The translations under genes were made by a program, and so were the position numbers. The notes beneath the pieces were generated by a model, which was not told the origin of the DNA, made no database searches, and saw only the letters and a list, made by a program, of their open reading frames with translations. DNA of 64,000 nucleotides, from NCBI GenBank assembly GCA_016790225.1, contig JAEUOZ010000069.1, forward strand, positions 1 through 64,000, read 5' to 3'. Positions 20,430 to 30,301 of the stretch are shown here, piece by piece. Position 1 is the stretch's first letter. Each line of letters begins with the position of its first letter. This DNA comes from Rubrivivax sp. Lineage in GTDB: Bacteria > Pseudomonadota > Gammaproteobacteria > Burkholderiales > Burkholderiaceae.

Positions 20430-23084
20430 GTGCACGAGAGTCTGTCTTTCCACACACGTGGTGTGCTGCAAGCAGCCGGCCCGCAGCGAAGCCGCATTCA
20501 GTGTCAGCAGTGGTTGAGCGCACTGCTGATGGTCTTGGTAGGCTTGTTCATGGCCGGCTGCGGCGGCGGAGGTAACCCTGTCGCCGACCCACCAACACCC
20601 ATCGTCATCAGCGCGCAGCCGTCGGACCAAGCCATCACGGCAGGCACTTCCGCAACCTTTTCCGTCAGCGCCAGTGGCGGCGCCTTGAGCTACCAATGGC
20701 AAGTCAGCAGCGATGGCAGCACTTGGACCGCCATCAGTGGCGCCACCGGCAGCAGCCTGAACTTGCAGGCCGTCGCCTTGGCGAGCAACGGCACGCGCTA
20801 CCGGGTCGTCGTCGGCAACGGCACATCCAACGTCAACAGCGCCAGCGCGCTGCTGAGCGTTACGCCAATGCTGCTGGCGCCGGCCATCACGGTGCAGCCT
20901 GAGCCTGTACGCACCACCGAAGGTAGCGGCGCCACCTTCACCGTCGCAGCCTCCGGGACCTCTCTGGCCTACCGCTGGGAGCGCAGCGGCGCTTCGGGCA
21001 GCTGGGCCGCCGTGCCTGGCGCAACCAGCAACACCCTCTCGCTGACGGGCCTGACCGTCGCCGATGACGGCAGCCAGGTGCGTGTGGTGGTGAGCAACAG
21101 CGCCGGCTCCGTCAACAGCGTGGAGGTGAGCTTGAATGTCAGCGCGATACCCGAGCTGCCCATCTTCACGACACAACCCAGCTCCATCACGGTGGTTGAG
21201 TCTGCGACGGCCAGCTTCACGGTGAGCGTCCAAGGCAACCCGGCGCCCAGCCTGCAGTGGCAACTGAGCACGAACTCTGGGGGCACCTACTCCGATGTCG
21301 CCGGCGCCACAGGGACCACCTACACCACGCCTGCCGCCACCTTGGCGATGAGTGGCCAACGCTTCCGCGCGGTTGCTACCAACAGTACCGGCAGCACGCC
21401 GAGCGCGGCTGCCGTGCTCACGGTCAGCCCGGTGGTCACCGCGCCGACGATCACCACGGCTCCGGCCAGCGTGACAGTCATTGCCAGCCAGGCCGCAACG
21501 TTCACGGCGGCGGTGAGCGGCTCTCCCACACCTGGCTTGCGCTGGCAGCTCAGCACGGATGGTGGCCTGAATTTCAACAACATCTCCGGGGCCACCGCCC
21601 TGAGCTACACGCTGGGTGCGACGACGCTCACGCAGAACGGCTACCGCTTCCGCATCGTGGCCACCAATTCAGCGGGAAGCGCCACCTCGCCTGAAGCCGT
21701 TCTGACGGTGAACGCCCCAGTCAGCGTGCTGAGCAACCGCGCCTGGAGTGCGGGGCAGTTGCTGGAACAGAACGATCGGGCTGTGGAGAGCCGAGCCCAG
21801 GGTATCGATGACATGGGGCGGGCGACCGTAGCCTTTGTCAAGGATGACGGCACGCGAAATGTGCTCTACGTGACTCGCGGGACTCCGGGTGCTGCACCTG
21901 CGGCCCCTGTGTGGACGGCACCGGTAGCCTTGGACACCGCAGCTTCCGCGATCTCGACCACCTACCCTGTGGGGATCAATGTGGCGCCCAGTGGCAACGT
22001 GGTGGTGCACTGGGTCAGCCGCTCAGCCTGTTCGTCGAGTACCTACAGCACGAGCGGCAACTGCAACTACCTGTACCTGGCTCGCTACCTCATTGCCAAC
22101 GGTGCATGGGAGGCCCCGACTCTGGTGGCGAGCATCCCGAATGGGGACTTTCTCAAGCTGCTGATCAATGACCGCGGCGACCTTGCCGGACGCTTGCGCG
22201 CTTGGGTGCGAACGGGCACGTCTGGGTACACCTCACACTTGGGCGTCATCTGGCGAGCAAGCGGTGCCAGCAGTTTTGGCGCACGGGGGTTCATGGAGGT
22301 CGATCTGACCAGCGGATTCGACTTTCGCATGGACAACAGCGGCAACCTGTTGTTGGCTGCTGAGGCCAAGCAGAACGCCACGACAGACCTGGTGGCCTAT
22401 CGGGGCGATGTGAGCAGCGGCATGGGAGCCCAGCAGATTCTCGACACTCGCGGATCTGATGCGACCTTGCTGGCGGTACAGGTCGGGATCAACGGGCAAC
22501 AGGTGGTGGTATGGGCGCAGAGTAACGGGACGACTCGCTCGTTCTACGCTGCGACCAGCCCGACTCCCGTCGGTTCGTTCTCAGTCCAAGAGTTGGGACC
22601 TGCTTCATTGGACGACCTGTTTGGCGAAGAAGTCCTTACCGTGGCCGACAACGGCGACGCATTGCTCCTGGGCCGCTACAACCGGTGGCAGATGCGCTGG
22701 GTGGGGGGGGCATGGCAACCGCGCAAAGCCCTGCCCTCGGGCGTACCGACTTCAACGTTCCTCAATTGTTCGCACGCTCGCAGCGGCAACTTCATGTGCG
22801 TCGGTGTGGGTTCGTTCGGTGAAGGCAACACGGGCCGCTGGAGAACCTACGACGCGGGACTGGACGCCATGATTCAGCTGGCTGTGTCAACCTCGCCAAG
22901 CCCAGGCTACGTGCTGGGCGTGAACACGATCAATATGGGCACGGGATACTCAGACCCCTTCCTGTCGGTCAGCGGCCACGCCATCATCACGATGCGCAAT
23001 GGCTACGACGTGTTGCCTTCGCCTACCGTGCCGAACGGTGATGCGCGAAGCATCAGCAACCTGTGGGCGACGTTCTTCCGCTGA
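20430..23084 (+). CDS. Large Ig-repeat lipoprotein
   Basis: An 884-residue lipoprotein starting at a GTG with GGAGG upstream. The signal has a long basic n-region, a hydrophobic core at 30-42 and a lipobox ending at Cys44 followed by four glycines. Four tandem Ig-like repeats follow (about 55-145, 150-240, 245-330 and 335-425), each with the YxWQ..s.DGG and rfRvvatNs.Gs patterns. The C-terminal half (430-884) is beta-rich with recurring W and D/N-G motifs and could be a propeller. It is divergent from the kinase gene. Surface adhesion or substrate binding is likely; no enzyme motif is visible. Confidence 0.82.
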   Translation: MHESLSFHTRGVLQAAGPQRSRIQCQQWLSALLMVLVGLFMAGCGGGGNPVADPPTPIVISAQPSDQAITAGTSATFSVSASGGALSYQWQVSSDGSTWTAISGATGSSLNLQAVALASNGTRYRVVVGNGTSNVNSASALLSVTPMLLAPAITVQPEPVRTTEGSGATFTVAASGTSLAYRWERSGASGSWAAVPGATSNTLSLTGLTVADDGSQVRVVVSNSAGSVNSVEVSLNVSAIPELPIFTTQPSSITVVESATASFTVSVQGNPAPSLQWQLSTNSGGTYSDVAGATGTTYTTPAATLAMSGQRFRAVATNSTGSTPSAAAVLTVSPVVTAPTITTAPASVTVIASQAATFTAAVSGSPTPGLRWQLSTDGGLNFNNISGATALSYTLGATTLTQNGYRFRIVATNSAGSATSPEAVLTVNAPVSVLSNRAWSAGQLLEQNDRAVESRAQGIDDMGRATVAFVKDDGTRNVLYVTRGTPGAAPAAPVWTAPVALDTAASAISTTYPVGINVAPSGNVVVHWVSRSACSSSTYSTSGNCNYLYLARYLIANGAWEAPTLVASIPNGDFLKLLINDRGDLAGRLRAWVRTGTSGYTSHLGVIWRASGASSFGARGFMEVDLTSGFDFRMDNSGNLLLAAEAKQNATTDLVAYRGDVSSGMGAQQILDTRGSDATLLAVQVGINGQQVVVWAQSNGTTRSFYAATSPTPVGSFSVQELGPASLDDLFGEEVLTVADNGDALLLGRYNRWQMRWVGGAWQPRKALPSGVPTSTFLNCSHARSGNFMCVGVGSFGEGNTGRWRTYDAGLDAMIQLAVSTSPSPGYVLGVNTINMGTGYSDPFLSVSGHAIITMRNGYDVLPSPTVPNGDARSISNLWATFFR

Positions 23085-23138
23085 CAACGCGCACTTGCTC
23101 GGGGAACCGCGCGCCCATCCCGTAGGGTGCGTCGAGAC

Positions 23139-23169
23139 GGGCCGAAGCCGCCAAGGCTTCGGCCCTTTT
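23139..23169 (+). terminator. Rho-independent terminator after the Ig lipoprotein
   Basis: A perfect 11-bp stem (23139-23149 with 23155-23165) with a 5-nt loop and a TTTT tail, 54 bases past the stop codon. It is one of the strongest terminators in the window. Confidence 0.9.
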
Positions 23170-23755
23170 CGCCTCAGGGCTAACGGTCTTCAACTGCCGC
23201 CTTCGTCGGTCAGTTCGCGGCGCATGCGCTTGCGGCATGTTGATGGACGAGCTTATTGGCGCAGCTCGCCAACGCCGGCGAACGGGACTACCAAGACTGA
23301 AGCTCGTTGGGTGCTGGGCCGCCACGAGCGCCAGGGCTGGTATGGCTTCCAAGGCCTCGCCAATCGGAGCGTCGCGGGCTGCGGGCTCCTGTTGGGCGGG
23401 CGCGTGAGTTCCGACAAGCCAGCGGTCAGCAGCAGACTTCACCAGAGGCCAAGTGTCTGCCCTCTGCGAAGGTTGGCATCCCAACGGAAGTCCTGAGCAG
23501 GCAGTAGCATCCGGATCAATCGATCACGACACTGCGACGCAGACTCAGCTACAACCTGATCGCCGTCCTCGGGCTACGCCCTTGATGCGACAGAGGACGC
23601 CCAGAACTGCTCGAGCGGTACGCTGAGCACGGCCCTCCTCCAACAGTCGTTCCATGCTGGCTGGCCTGCGCAGCCACCAGCTGGGGCGCGGCCAGGGCCA
23701 GTCCGATGTCTATCGGCAGGCCGCGGGTCGGATGGATTCCTGGTGCGGCCCGGCC
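23170..23755. other. Gene-free stretch of about 590 bp
   Basis: No reading frame here looks like a real gene. Short frames end quickly and have lower GC at third positions than their neighbours. A fragment near 23530-23580 reads LRRRLSYNLIAVLGLRP before a stop and may be the tail of a decayed gene, but I cannot name a family. The region lies between a strong terminator and the end of a convergent acyl-CoA ligase gene. Confidence 0.45.
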
Positions 23756-25381
23756 TCAATCCGCAAATCGCTCGCGCAGCTTCAGCTTCCAGAACTTGCC
23801 GGTGCTGGTGCGCGGCACGGCATCGATGAGCTCGTAGCGGTCGGGCAGTTGCCAGCGCGCAAAGCCGCCCTGCGACAGCAGGTGCGCACTCAGCTCGTCC
23901 GGCGTCGCCTGGGCGCCGGGCTTCAGCACGATGCAGGCCAGCGGCCGCTCGCTCCATTTCGGATCGGGGATGGCGATCACCGCGGCTTCGGCGATGGCGG
24001 GATGGGCCATCAGCGCATTTTCCAGGTCGACCGAGCTGATCCACTCGCCGCCGCTCTTGATCAGATCCTTGGTGCGGTCGGTGATGCGCACGAAGCCGAG
24101 TTCGTCGATCGTGGCCACATCGCCGGTGCGCAGCCAGCCGTCCTCGGTGAACTTGTCGGGCGTCGGCGGCAGGCCGTGGTAGGCCCCGGTGATGTACGGG
24201 CCCCGCACCTGGATCTCGCCCATGCTGCGCCCATCGGCAGTGACCTCGCTGCCGTCTTCCGCGCGCAGGCGCAGATCCACCAGCGGCACGGGCACGCCGG
24301 CCATCGCGGCGCGTCGATAACGTTCGTCCTCACCGGCTTCGGCCAGCTCGTGGCGCGGGTAGCTGACCGTCGCCAGCGGGCTGGTCTCGGTCATGCCCCA
24401 GCCCTGCAGCAGCCACACGCCGTGGCGGTCGAAGGCGCGGATCAGCGATTCCGGCACGGCCGCGCCGCCCACCAGCGAACGCAGCCCCTGCGGCAGCCGC
24501 CAGCGGCCCGGCTGTTCGATCAGCGACCGCTCGTAGGCCTGGATCATGCCCAGCCAGATCGTGGGCACGCCCAGGGCCAGCGTGGGCGGCTCCTGCTGCA
24601 TCAGATCCAGCAGATCCTCGGGGTGCAGATGCGGGCCGGGAAAGATCAGCTTCACGCCCATCATCACCGCCGCATACGGCGTGCCCCAGGCGTTGGCGTG
24701 GAACATCGGCGCGACGGGCATCAAGGCATCGCTGTGGCGCATGCCCCAGTAGTCGGCCTGGTTGCCCACCAGCGAGTGCAACACCGTGCTGCGGTGCGAA
24801 TACACCACGCCCTTGGCGCGCCCCGTGGTGCCACTGGTGTAGCACATGGAGACCGGATCGTCCTCGGCGTGCGGCAGGCAGCGAAAGCCGGGCTCGTCGG
24901 CCTGCGCCAGCAGCGCCTCGTAGTCGTCCAGGCCCTCGGGCACCGGCGCGCCGCTGAAGGGAAAGACGATCACGCGCTCGAAGCGGTGCAGGTGCTCCAA
25001 CTGTCGAAACAAGGGCAGCAGCACGTCGTCGACGATCAGAAAGCGGTCTTCGGCATCGGCCGCGATGGCGCCGATCTCGGCGGGTGACAGGCGCAGGTTG
25101 AGCGTGTGCATCACGCCGCCCGCGGCGGGAATGCCGAAGTAGCACTCCAGGTGGGCGTGGTGGTTCCAGCACAGCGTGGCCACACGATCGCCGCGACGCA
25201 GGCCCAGCGCCAGCAAGGCCGCGCCCAGTGCGCGCGTGCGCAGGGCCCATTGCGCGTAGCGGTGCCGCACGAGGCTCTTGTCCGGGCGGCGCGAGACGAT
25301 CTCGCTGCGCCCGAAGAGCCGCTGCGCGCGCTCCAGCCAGGCGTTCAGCGACAAGGGCACCGACATCATCGTGGTCTGCAT
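23756..25381 (-). CDS. Acyl-CoA synthetase (medium/long chain fatty acid-CoA ligase)
   Basis: A 541-residue ANL-superfamily ligase that adenylates a carboxylic acid and transfers it to CoA. The P-loop reads [12 protein letters not shown], the core motif is GWGMTE, the hinge region GWLRTGD, and the catalytic lysine lies in RTSTGKFWK near the C-terminus. ATG 25381 has AGGAGA upstream; the longer frame to 25477 lacks support. Sequence style matches the alkyl/medium-chain group common in Burkholderiales. It is divergent from a second ligase gene 208 bases away. Confidence 0.88.
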   Translation of the reverse strand: MQTTMMSVPLSLNAWLERAQRLFGRSEIVSRRPDKSLVRHRYAQWALRTRALGAALLALGLRRGDRVATLCWNHHAHLECYFGIPAAGGVMHTLNLRLSPAEIGAIAADAEDRFLIVDDVLLPLFRQLEHLHRFERVIVFPFSGAPVPEGLDDYEALLAQADEPGFRCLPHAEDDPVSMCYTSGTTGRAKGVVYSHRSTVLHSLVGNQADYWGMRHSDALMPVAPMFHANAWGTPYAAVMMGVKLIFPGPHLHPEDLLDLMQQEPPTLALGVPTIWLGMIQAYERSLIEQPGRWRLPQGLRSLVGGAAVPESLIRAFDRHGVWLLQGWGMTETSPLATVSYPRHELAEAGEDERYRRAAMAGVPVPLVDLRLRAEDGSEVTADGRSMGEIQVRGPYITGAYHGLPPTPDKFTEDGWLRTGDVATIDELGFVRITDRTKDLIKSGGEWISSVDLENALMAHPAIAEAAVIAIPDPKWSERPLACIVLKPGAQATPDELSAHLLSQGGFARWQLPDRYELIDAVPRTSTGKFWKLKLRERFAD

Positions 25382-25589
25382 CCGGGCGTCTCCTGTGCGG
25401 CGGCCGGGGCCGCTGCGGCATCTTGCGCGAGGCCGTGGGCGCTCGCGAGCCGGCGAAACCCTGGCGCGGCCGTCCATGGGCCGCTGTCCGTGCTGCCGGC
25501 CCGGCGGTCGCCCCTTTGGGGTCGCTATCGAAACCCCGGGGCTGCGGCACGTCAGCTCAGCGTCAGAATCTCCGCAAGAGGAGGCGTTG

Positions 25590-27257
25590 ATGGCCCATCC
25601 CTGGCTGGCCCAGTATCCCGCCGGCGTGCCCGCGGGTATCGACCCCGCGGCCTATCCGTCCGTCGTGGCCCTGCTGGCCGAGAGCTTTGACCGCCACGCG
25701 GCCCGTCCGGCGTTCCGCTTCATGGGCCGTGAGCTGAGCTACGAACGCGTCGATCACCTGTCGCGCGCGTTCGCCGCCTGGCTGCAAGGGCAGGGTCTGG
25801 TGCGCGGAGACCGTGTCGCGATCATGCTGCCCAACGTGCCGCAGTTCCCGGTGGCCGTGGCTGCGATCCTGCGTGCCGGGCTGGTGGTGGTCAACGTCAA
25901 CCCGCTGGCGACCCCGCGCGATCTGGAGCACCAGCTCAAGGATTCGGGCGCCAAGGCCATCATCGTGCTGGAGCACTTCGCCGCGACCCTGCAGCAGGTG
26001 CTGGGGTCGACGCCCACGCGGCGCATCGTGATCGCCGCCATGGGCGATCTGCTGGGCCTGCTCAAGGGCGGCGTGGTCAATCAGGTGGCGCGCAAGCTGA
26101 AGAAGATGGTGCCGCCCTTCGAGCTGCCCACGGCGGTGCGCTTCAACGAGGCCATCGCGCAGGGCCGCTCGATGGCCTTTGTGCCGCCGCGGGTCGGTCC
26201 GGAGGACATCGCGCTGCTGCAGTACACCGGCGGTATCACCGGCGTGAGCAAGGGTGCCGTGCTGCTGCACCGCAACCTGGTGGCCAACTTGCTGCAGATG
26301 CAGGCCTGGTATGCGCCGGCCTTCAAGCGCATCGGCGCCGCGGAGCAGCCTGTCAACGTCTGCGCCTGGCCCCTGCACCAGATCTTCGGCTTCAGCGGCA
26401 ACTTGCTGCTGGGCATGATGCAGGGGGGCTGCGGAATCCTGCTGCCCAACCCGCGCGACATCCCGGGCGTGCTGAAGGAACTTGCCGGCCAGCGCATCCA
26501 CAGCTTTCCGGCCGTCAATGCCCTGTTCCACGCGCTGGCCAGCCACACGGACTTTGCCGAGCTGGACTGCAGCGCGCTGGTGCTTTGCATGGGGGGCGGC
26601 ATGGCGGTGCAGCCGGCCACGGCCAGGCTGTGGCTGAAGCTGACCGGTTGCGCCCTCTGCGAAGGCTACGGGCTGTCCGAAGCCAGCCCGCTGGTCAGCT
26701 GCAGCCCGGTGGACTCGACGGCCTTCACCGGCGGCATCGGCGTGCCCCTGCCCGGGACCGTGATGAAGATCATCGACGACGAGGGTCGGAGCCTGCCGCC
26801 CGGTCAGCCCGGCGAGATCGTCGTGCAGGGCCCTCAGGTGATGGCCGGCTACTGGCAGCGGCCGGACGAGACCGCCAGGGTGATGATGGCCGACGGCTTT
26901 CTGCGCACGGGCGACATGGGCGTGATGGACGAGCGCGGCCGCTTCCGCCTGGTCGACCGCAAAAAGGACCTGATCGTTGTCGGCGGCCTCACGATCGTCC
27001 CCAATGAGCTGGAAGAACGCGTGGCGGCCATGCCGGGCGTGCTGGAGGTCGCCGCGGTGGGCGTGCCGGACGCCGGCACGGACGAGGCGGTGAAGCTGGT
27101 GGTGGTGAGGAAGGACCCGGCGCTGACCGAGGCAGACGTGCGCCGCTTCTGCGAGACGCATCTGGCCGGCTACCAGCGGCCGAAGATCGTGGAGTTCCGC
27201 ACCGAGCTGCCGCGCACGTCCGTGGGCAAGCTGCTGCGCCGCGATCTGCGCGCCTAG
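25590..27257 (+). CDS. FadD-like long-chain acyl-CoA synthetase
   Basis: A 555-residue fatty acyl-CoA ligase, similar in layout to FadD. The start at 25590 has GAGGAGG seven bases upstream. The nucleotide loop reads QYTGGITGVSKGA: the second Thr of the usual TGGTTG is Ile. The rest of the core is intact (GYGLSEASP, GFLRTGDMG, catalytic Lys in RTSVGKLLRR). Whether the T-to-I change lowers activity is unclear. It is divergent from the other ligase and followed by an amidase on the same strand. Confidence 0.87.
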   Translation: MAHPWLAQYPAGVPAGIDPAAYPSVVALLAESFDRHAARPAFRFMGRELSYERVDHLSRAFAAWLQGQGLVRGDRVAIMLPNVPQFPVAVAAILRAGLVVVNVNPLATPRDLEHQLKDSGAKAIIVLEHFAATLQQVLGSTPTRRIVIAAMGDLLGLLKGGVVNQVARKLKKMVPPFELPTAVRFNEAIAQGRSMAFVPPRVGPEDIALLQYTGGITGVSKGAVLLHRNLVANLLQMQAWYAPAFKRIGAAEQPVNVCAWPLHQIFGFSGNLLLGMMQGGCGILLPNPRDIPGVLKELAGQRIHSFPAVNALFHALASHTDFAELDCSALVLCMGGGMAVQPATARLWLKLTGCALCEGYGLSEASPLVSCSPVDSTAFTGGIGVPLPGTVMKIIDDEGRSLPPGQPGEIVVQGPQVMAGYWQRPDETARVMMADGFLRTGDMGVMDERGRFRLVDRKKDLIVVGGLTIVPNELEERVAAMPGVLEVAAVGVPDAGTDEAVKLVVVRKDPALTEADVRRFCETHLAGYQRPKIVEFRTELPRTSVGKLLRRDLRA

Positions 27258-27407
27258 GAGGCAGCGCCGGAGAAGCCGCGCTGCCTCCTGGGAGCGTGGG
27301 CGGCTGACCGGCGCCGTGCAGGCGCCAGAATGTCCTTTCTGCGCCGGGCCCTGGTTGACCCGGTATTGGCGGCGCGCATGCCGCCCGGTCGAACCCGAGC
27401 CGACACC

Positions 27408-28781
27408 ATGCTGCCCGACATCGCCACCTTGAACGCACGGCTTGCCCGCGCGGAGACCACGCGCGAAGCGCTGATCGACGACGTGCTGGCCCGCAGCCGC
27501 GACACGCGCGCCGCCCATGTCTTCACCCAGCGCTACGAGGCGTTGGCGCGCGAACAGGCGCGCCACGCCGATGCGCTGCAGCGCCTGGGTGCGCCGCTGT
27601 CGCCGCTGGCCGGATTGCCGCTCAGCGTGAAGGATCTCTACGACGTGGCCGGCCAGGCCACCTGGGCCGGCGCTGCGCTGCGGCGCGACGATGCGCAGCT
27701 GCAACCGGCCACCGAAGACGCCGCTGCGGTGAAACGTTTGCGTGATACCGGCGCCGCGCTGGTCGGCAAGACCAACATGACCGAGTTTGCCTTTTCGGGC
27801 GTGGGCATCAACCCGCACTTCGGCACGCCGGCCAACCCGGCCGATGCGCAGACGGCGCGCATTCCTGGCGGCTCTTCCTCGGGCGCCGCGGTCAGCGTGG
27901 CGCTGGGCCTCAGCGTGGCCGCGCTGGGCTCGGATACGGGCGGCTCGATCCGCGTCCCGGCGGCCTTGTGCGGCATCGTCGGCTTCAAGAGCTCGCAGTC
28001 GCGCGTGCCGCTGGCCGGCGCCTTTCCGCTGTCGCACACGCTGGACACCGCCTGTGCGATGACCCGCTGCGTGGCCGACGCGCTGCTGGTCGATGCGGTG
28101 CTCGGCGGCCGGCCGCTGCCGGTGGCACGGCGCCCCTTGGCGGGCCGGCGGCTGCTGCTGCCGCAGACCTTGATGCTGGACACGCTGGACGACTCGGTCT
28201 CGCGCGCGCTGCAGGCCGCCCTGTCTGCCCTCTCGGCCGCTGGCGCGATGATCGTCGAGGCGCCGTGGCCCGCGCTCGCGGACATCGCGCGGCTCAACAG
28301 CCCGGGGGGCTTCTCGGCCGCCGAGGCCTGGGCCGTGCACCGCCAGGACATGCTTTCGCGCCGCGGCCGCTTCGACCCCCGCGTGGCGGCACGCGTCGCG
28401 CTGGGCGAAGCGGTCAGCGCGGCGGATTACCAGCAGCTGCACCGCAGCCGGCAGGCCTGGATCGCGCAGGCGCGCGAGCAGCTGGAGCCCTTCGATGCGC
28501 TGCTGTGCCCGACGGTGCCGCTGGTGGCGCCGCCGATCGCCGAACTGCAAGCCAGCGACGAGGCCTTCTTCCGGGCCAACGGCCTGCTCCTGCGCAACAC
28601 CTTTGCCATCAACTACCTGGACGGCTGCGCCTTCAGCCTGCCCTGCCATCCGCCCGGCAGCCTGCCCGTGGGGCTGATGCTGGCAGCGGCCGGCGGCCAG
28701 GACGCGACGCTCGCCTCGGTGGCGCTGGCCGCCGAAGGCGCCTTGCGGGCAGCGGGCCTGGGCCTGCCGGCAAACGCCTGA
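27408..28781 (+). CDS. Amidase signature enzyme
   Basis: A 457-residue hydrolase of the amidase-signature family with the Ser-cisSer-Lys catalytic set: Lys75 in LSVKDLYDV, the serine cluster 156-158 in GGSSSGAA, and nucleophile Ser180 in GSDTGGSIRVPA. GatA-like architecture is seen, but no gatB or gatC neighbours, so a stand-alone amidase is more likely. I chose ATG 27408; an in-frame ATG at 27330 would add 26 Arg/Pro-rich residues. The natural substrate is unknown. Confidence 0.85.
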   Translation: MLPDIATLNARLARAETTREALIDDVLARSRDTRAAHVFTQRYEALAREQARHADALQRLGAPLSPLAGLPLSVKDLYDVAGQATWAGAALRRDDAQLQPATEDAAAVKRLRDTGAALVGKTNMTEFAFSGVGINPHFGTPANPADAQTARIPGGSSSGAAVSVALGLSVAALGSDTGGSIRVPAALCGIVGFKSSQSRVPLAGAFPLSHTLDTACAMTRCVADALLVDAVLGGRPLPVARRPLAGRRLLLPQTLMLDTLDDSVSRALQAALSALSAAGAMIVEAPWPALADIARLNSPGGFSAAEAWAVHRQDMLSRRGRFDPRVAARVALGEAVSAADYQQLHRSRQAWIAQAREQLEPFDALLCPTVPLVAPPIAELQASDEAFFRANGLLLRNTFAINYLDGCAFSLPCHPPGSLPVGLMLAAAGGQDATLASVALAAEGALRAAGLGLPANA

Positions 28782-28818
28782 CTTCAGCAGCCCTCCCCGT
28801 GCGCGAGTCCCACGTCCG

Positions 28819-29550
28819 ATGAGTTCGCCTCTGCGGCTTCATGTGCCACAGGCGCTGTCGCAGGGGCAGATCCTGGATCTGCCGCCCGGCGCCGTGCGGC
28901 ACGTGCAGGTGCGTCGGCTGCAGCCCGGTGACCCGCTGGTGGTCTTCGATGGCCAGGGCGGGCAGTGGGGTGCCGAACTGCTTCAGATGGGCCGCCAGAG
29001 CGCGCAGCTGCGCCTGGGCCCGGTGCAGCCCGTCCTGCCGGAGTTGCCCTGCGCCGTGACCCTTGCGCTGGGCGTTCCGGCCAACGAGCGCATGGACACG
29101 CTGGTGGAAAAGGCCACCGAGCTGGGCGTGGCCTGCCTGCAGCCGCTGATCACCGAGCGCTCCGTGCTGCGCCTGGACGGGGATCGGGCAGCGAAGCGCC
29201 GAGCCCACTGGCAGGCCATCGCCGCGGCGGCCAGCGAACAGTGCGGGCGTGCCACGGTGCCCGAGGTCCTGCCGATGATGACGCTGCCTGCCTGGCTGCA
29301 AGGGCTGCCGGCGGCGCTGAGCGAAAGCCGCTGCTTGCTGTGGCCGGCGGATCCATCGCAGCCGCTGCGCGGCATGGATCTGCCCGGCTCTCGGCTGCTG
29401 GCGCTCAGCGGCCCGGAAGGCGGGCTGACGCTGGCCGAGGCGCGGCTGGCGTTGGACGCGGGCTTCCGGGCCGTGTCTCTGGGCCCTCGCGTGCTGCGCG
29501 CGGATACCGCGCCGCTGGCCCTGATGGCCTGGGTGAGCCTGCTGCCGTGA
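28819..29550 (+). CDS. rsmE: 16S rRNA m3U1498 methyltransferase
   Basis: RsmE is a SPOUT methyltransferase that methylates N3 of U1498 in 16S rRNA. The 243-residue protein has an N-terminal PUA-like domain and the knotted C-terminal domain with LSGPEGGLTLAEA and SLGPRVLRADTA, the SAM-binding loops of RsmE. The length is standard. It lies 37 bases after the amidase gene and may be co-transcribed. Confidence 0.92.
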   Translation: MSSPLRLHVPQALSQGQILDLPPGAVRHVQVRRLQPGDPLVVFDGQGGQWGAELLQMGRQSAQLRLGPVQPVLPELPCAVTLALGVPANERMDTLVEKATELGVACLQPLITERSVLRLDGDRAAKRRAHWQAIAAAASEQCGRATVPEVLPMMTLPAWLQGLPAALSESRCLLWPADPSQPLRGMDLPGSRLLALSGPEGGLTLAEARLALDAGFRAVSLGPRVLRADTAPLALMAWVSLLP

Positions 29551-29707
29551 CGGGCTTCACGCCGCAGCCATCGGATCTGCCGAGAATGTCACGCTTGCGG
29601 CGCAGGCCCGAGGGCAATCGCGCTTGACGGCGTCGGGCGGCTGACGCCCACTGTGCGGCTTTCACGGTGCCGTCTCGACGGCAAACCCTTTTCCAGGAGG
29701 ACAAGAC

Positions 29708-30244
29708 ATGGGACTGCTCGATTCGATGCTGGGTGCGGCCTTGGGTGGCGGCGGGCAAGGCGCTGCGGGCGGCGGCAACGCCGCGCTGCTGAACATGGTG
29801 CTGGGCATGCTCGCGGGCGGCGGCCAGGCGGGCAGTGGTGGTGGCGCTGGCGGCGGGCTGGGGGGCCTTGGGGCAGCCCTGGGCAGCGCCTTGGGGGGCA
29901 GCGGGGGCGGCGGTGCGTCCGGCGGCGGGCTGGCCGGCCTCGGCCAGCTGGTGGAGCAGTTCCAGCGTGGCGGTCTGGGCGACGTCGTGGGCTCCTGGGT
30001 CTCCACCGGCCAGAACCTGCCCATCTCGCCCGACCAGCTCGGCCAGGTGCTGGGCAACGAGCGCATCTCGGGCATGGCTTCGCAGCTGGGCATGAACCAG
30101 GGCGATCTGCTCGGCCAGCTCTCGCAGCTCTTGCCCGAAGTGGTGGACAAGCTCACCCCCGGCGGCCAGATCCCGCAGCAGGCCGATCTGGGCAACCTGG
30201 GCCAGCTCGGCAGCCTGCTGGGCGGGCTGATGGGCAAGCGCTGA
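29708..30244 (+). CDS. YidB-like DUF937 protein
   Basis: A 178-residue protein of the YidB/DUF937 family. It starts MGLLDSMLGAALGG with AGGAGG upstream, carries a long glycine-rich linker (residues about 15-80) and ends in a conserved helical domain (LGNERISGMASQLGM). No enzyme motif is present and the family's function is not settled. The stop codon sits inside a perfect 14-bp tandem duplication, so the gene has a second in-register stop. Confidence 0.82.
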   Translation: MGLLDSMLGAALGGGGQGAAGGGNAALLNMVLGMLAGGGQAGSGGGAGGGLGGLGAALGSALGGSGGGGASGGGLAGLGQLVEQFQRGGLGDVVGSWVSTGQNLPISPDQLGQVLGNERISGMASQLGMNQGDLLGQLSQLLPEVVDKLTPGGQIPQQADLGNLGQLGSLLGGLMGKR

Positions 30245-30261
30245 TCGGCAAGCGCTGATCG
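30234..30261. repeat. Perfect 14-bp tandem duplication across the yidB-like stop codon
   Basis: The unit GCAAGCGCTGATCG occurs at 30234-30247 and again at 30248-30261 without a gap. The first copy contains the stop codon of the YidB-like gene. Confidence 0.85.
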
Positions 30262-30272
30262 GCCGCGTCTGA

Positions 30273-30301
30273 GCCGGCTCGGGCTTTCAGCCCGAGCCGG
30301 C
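30273..30301. terminator. Hairpin between convergent genes
   Basis: A perfect 13-bp stem (30273-30285 with 30289-30301) with a 3-nt loop lies between the YidB-like gene and the methyltransferase on the other strand, overlapping the last codons of the latter. It lacks T-runs but could act in both directions. Confidence 0.6.
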
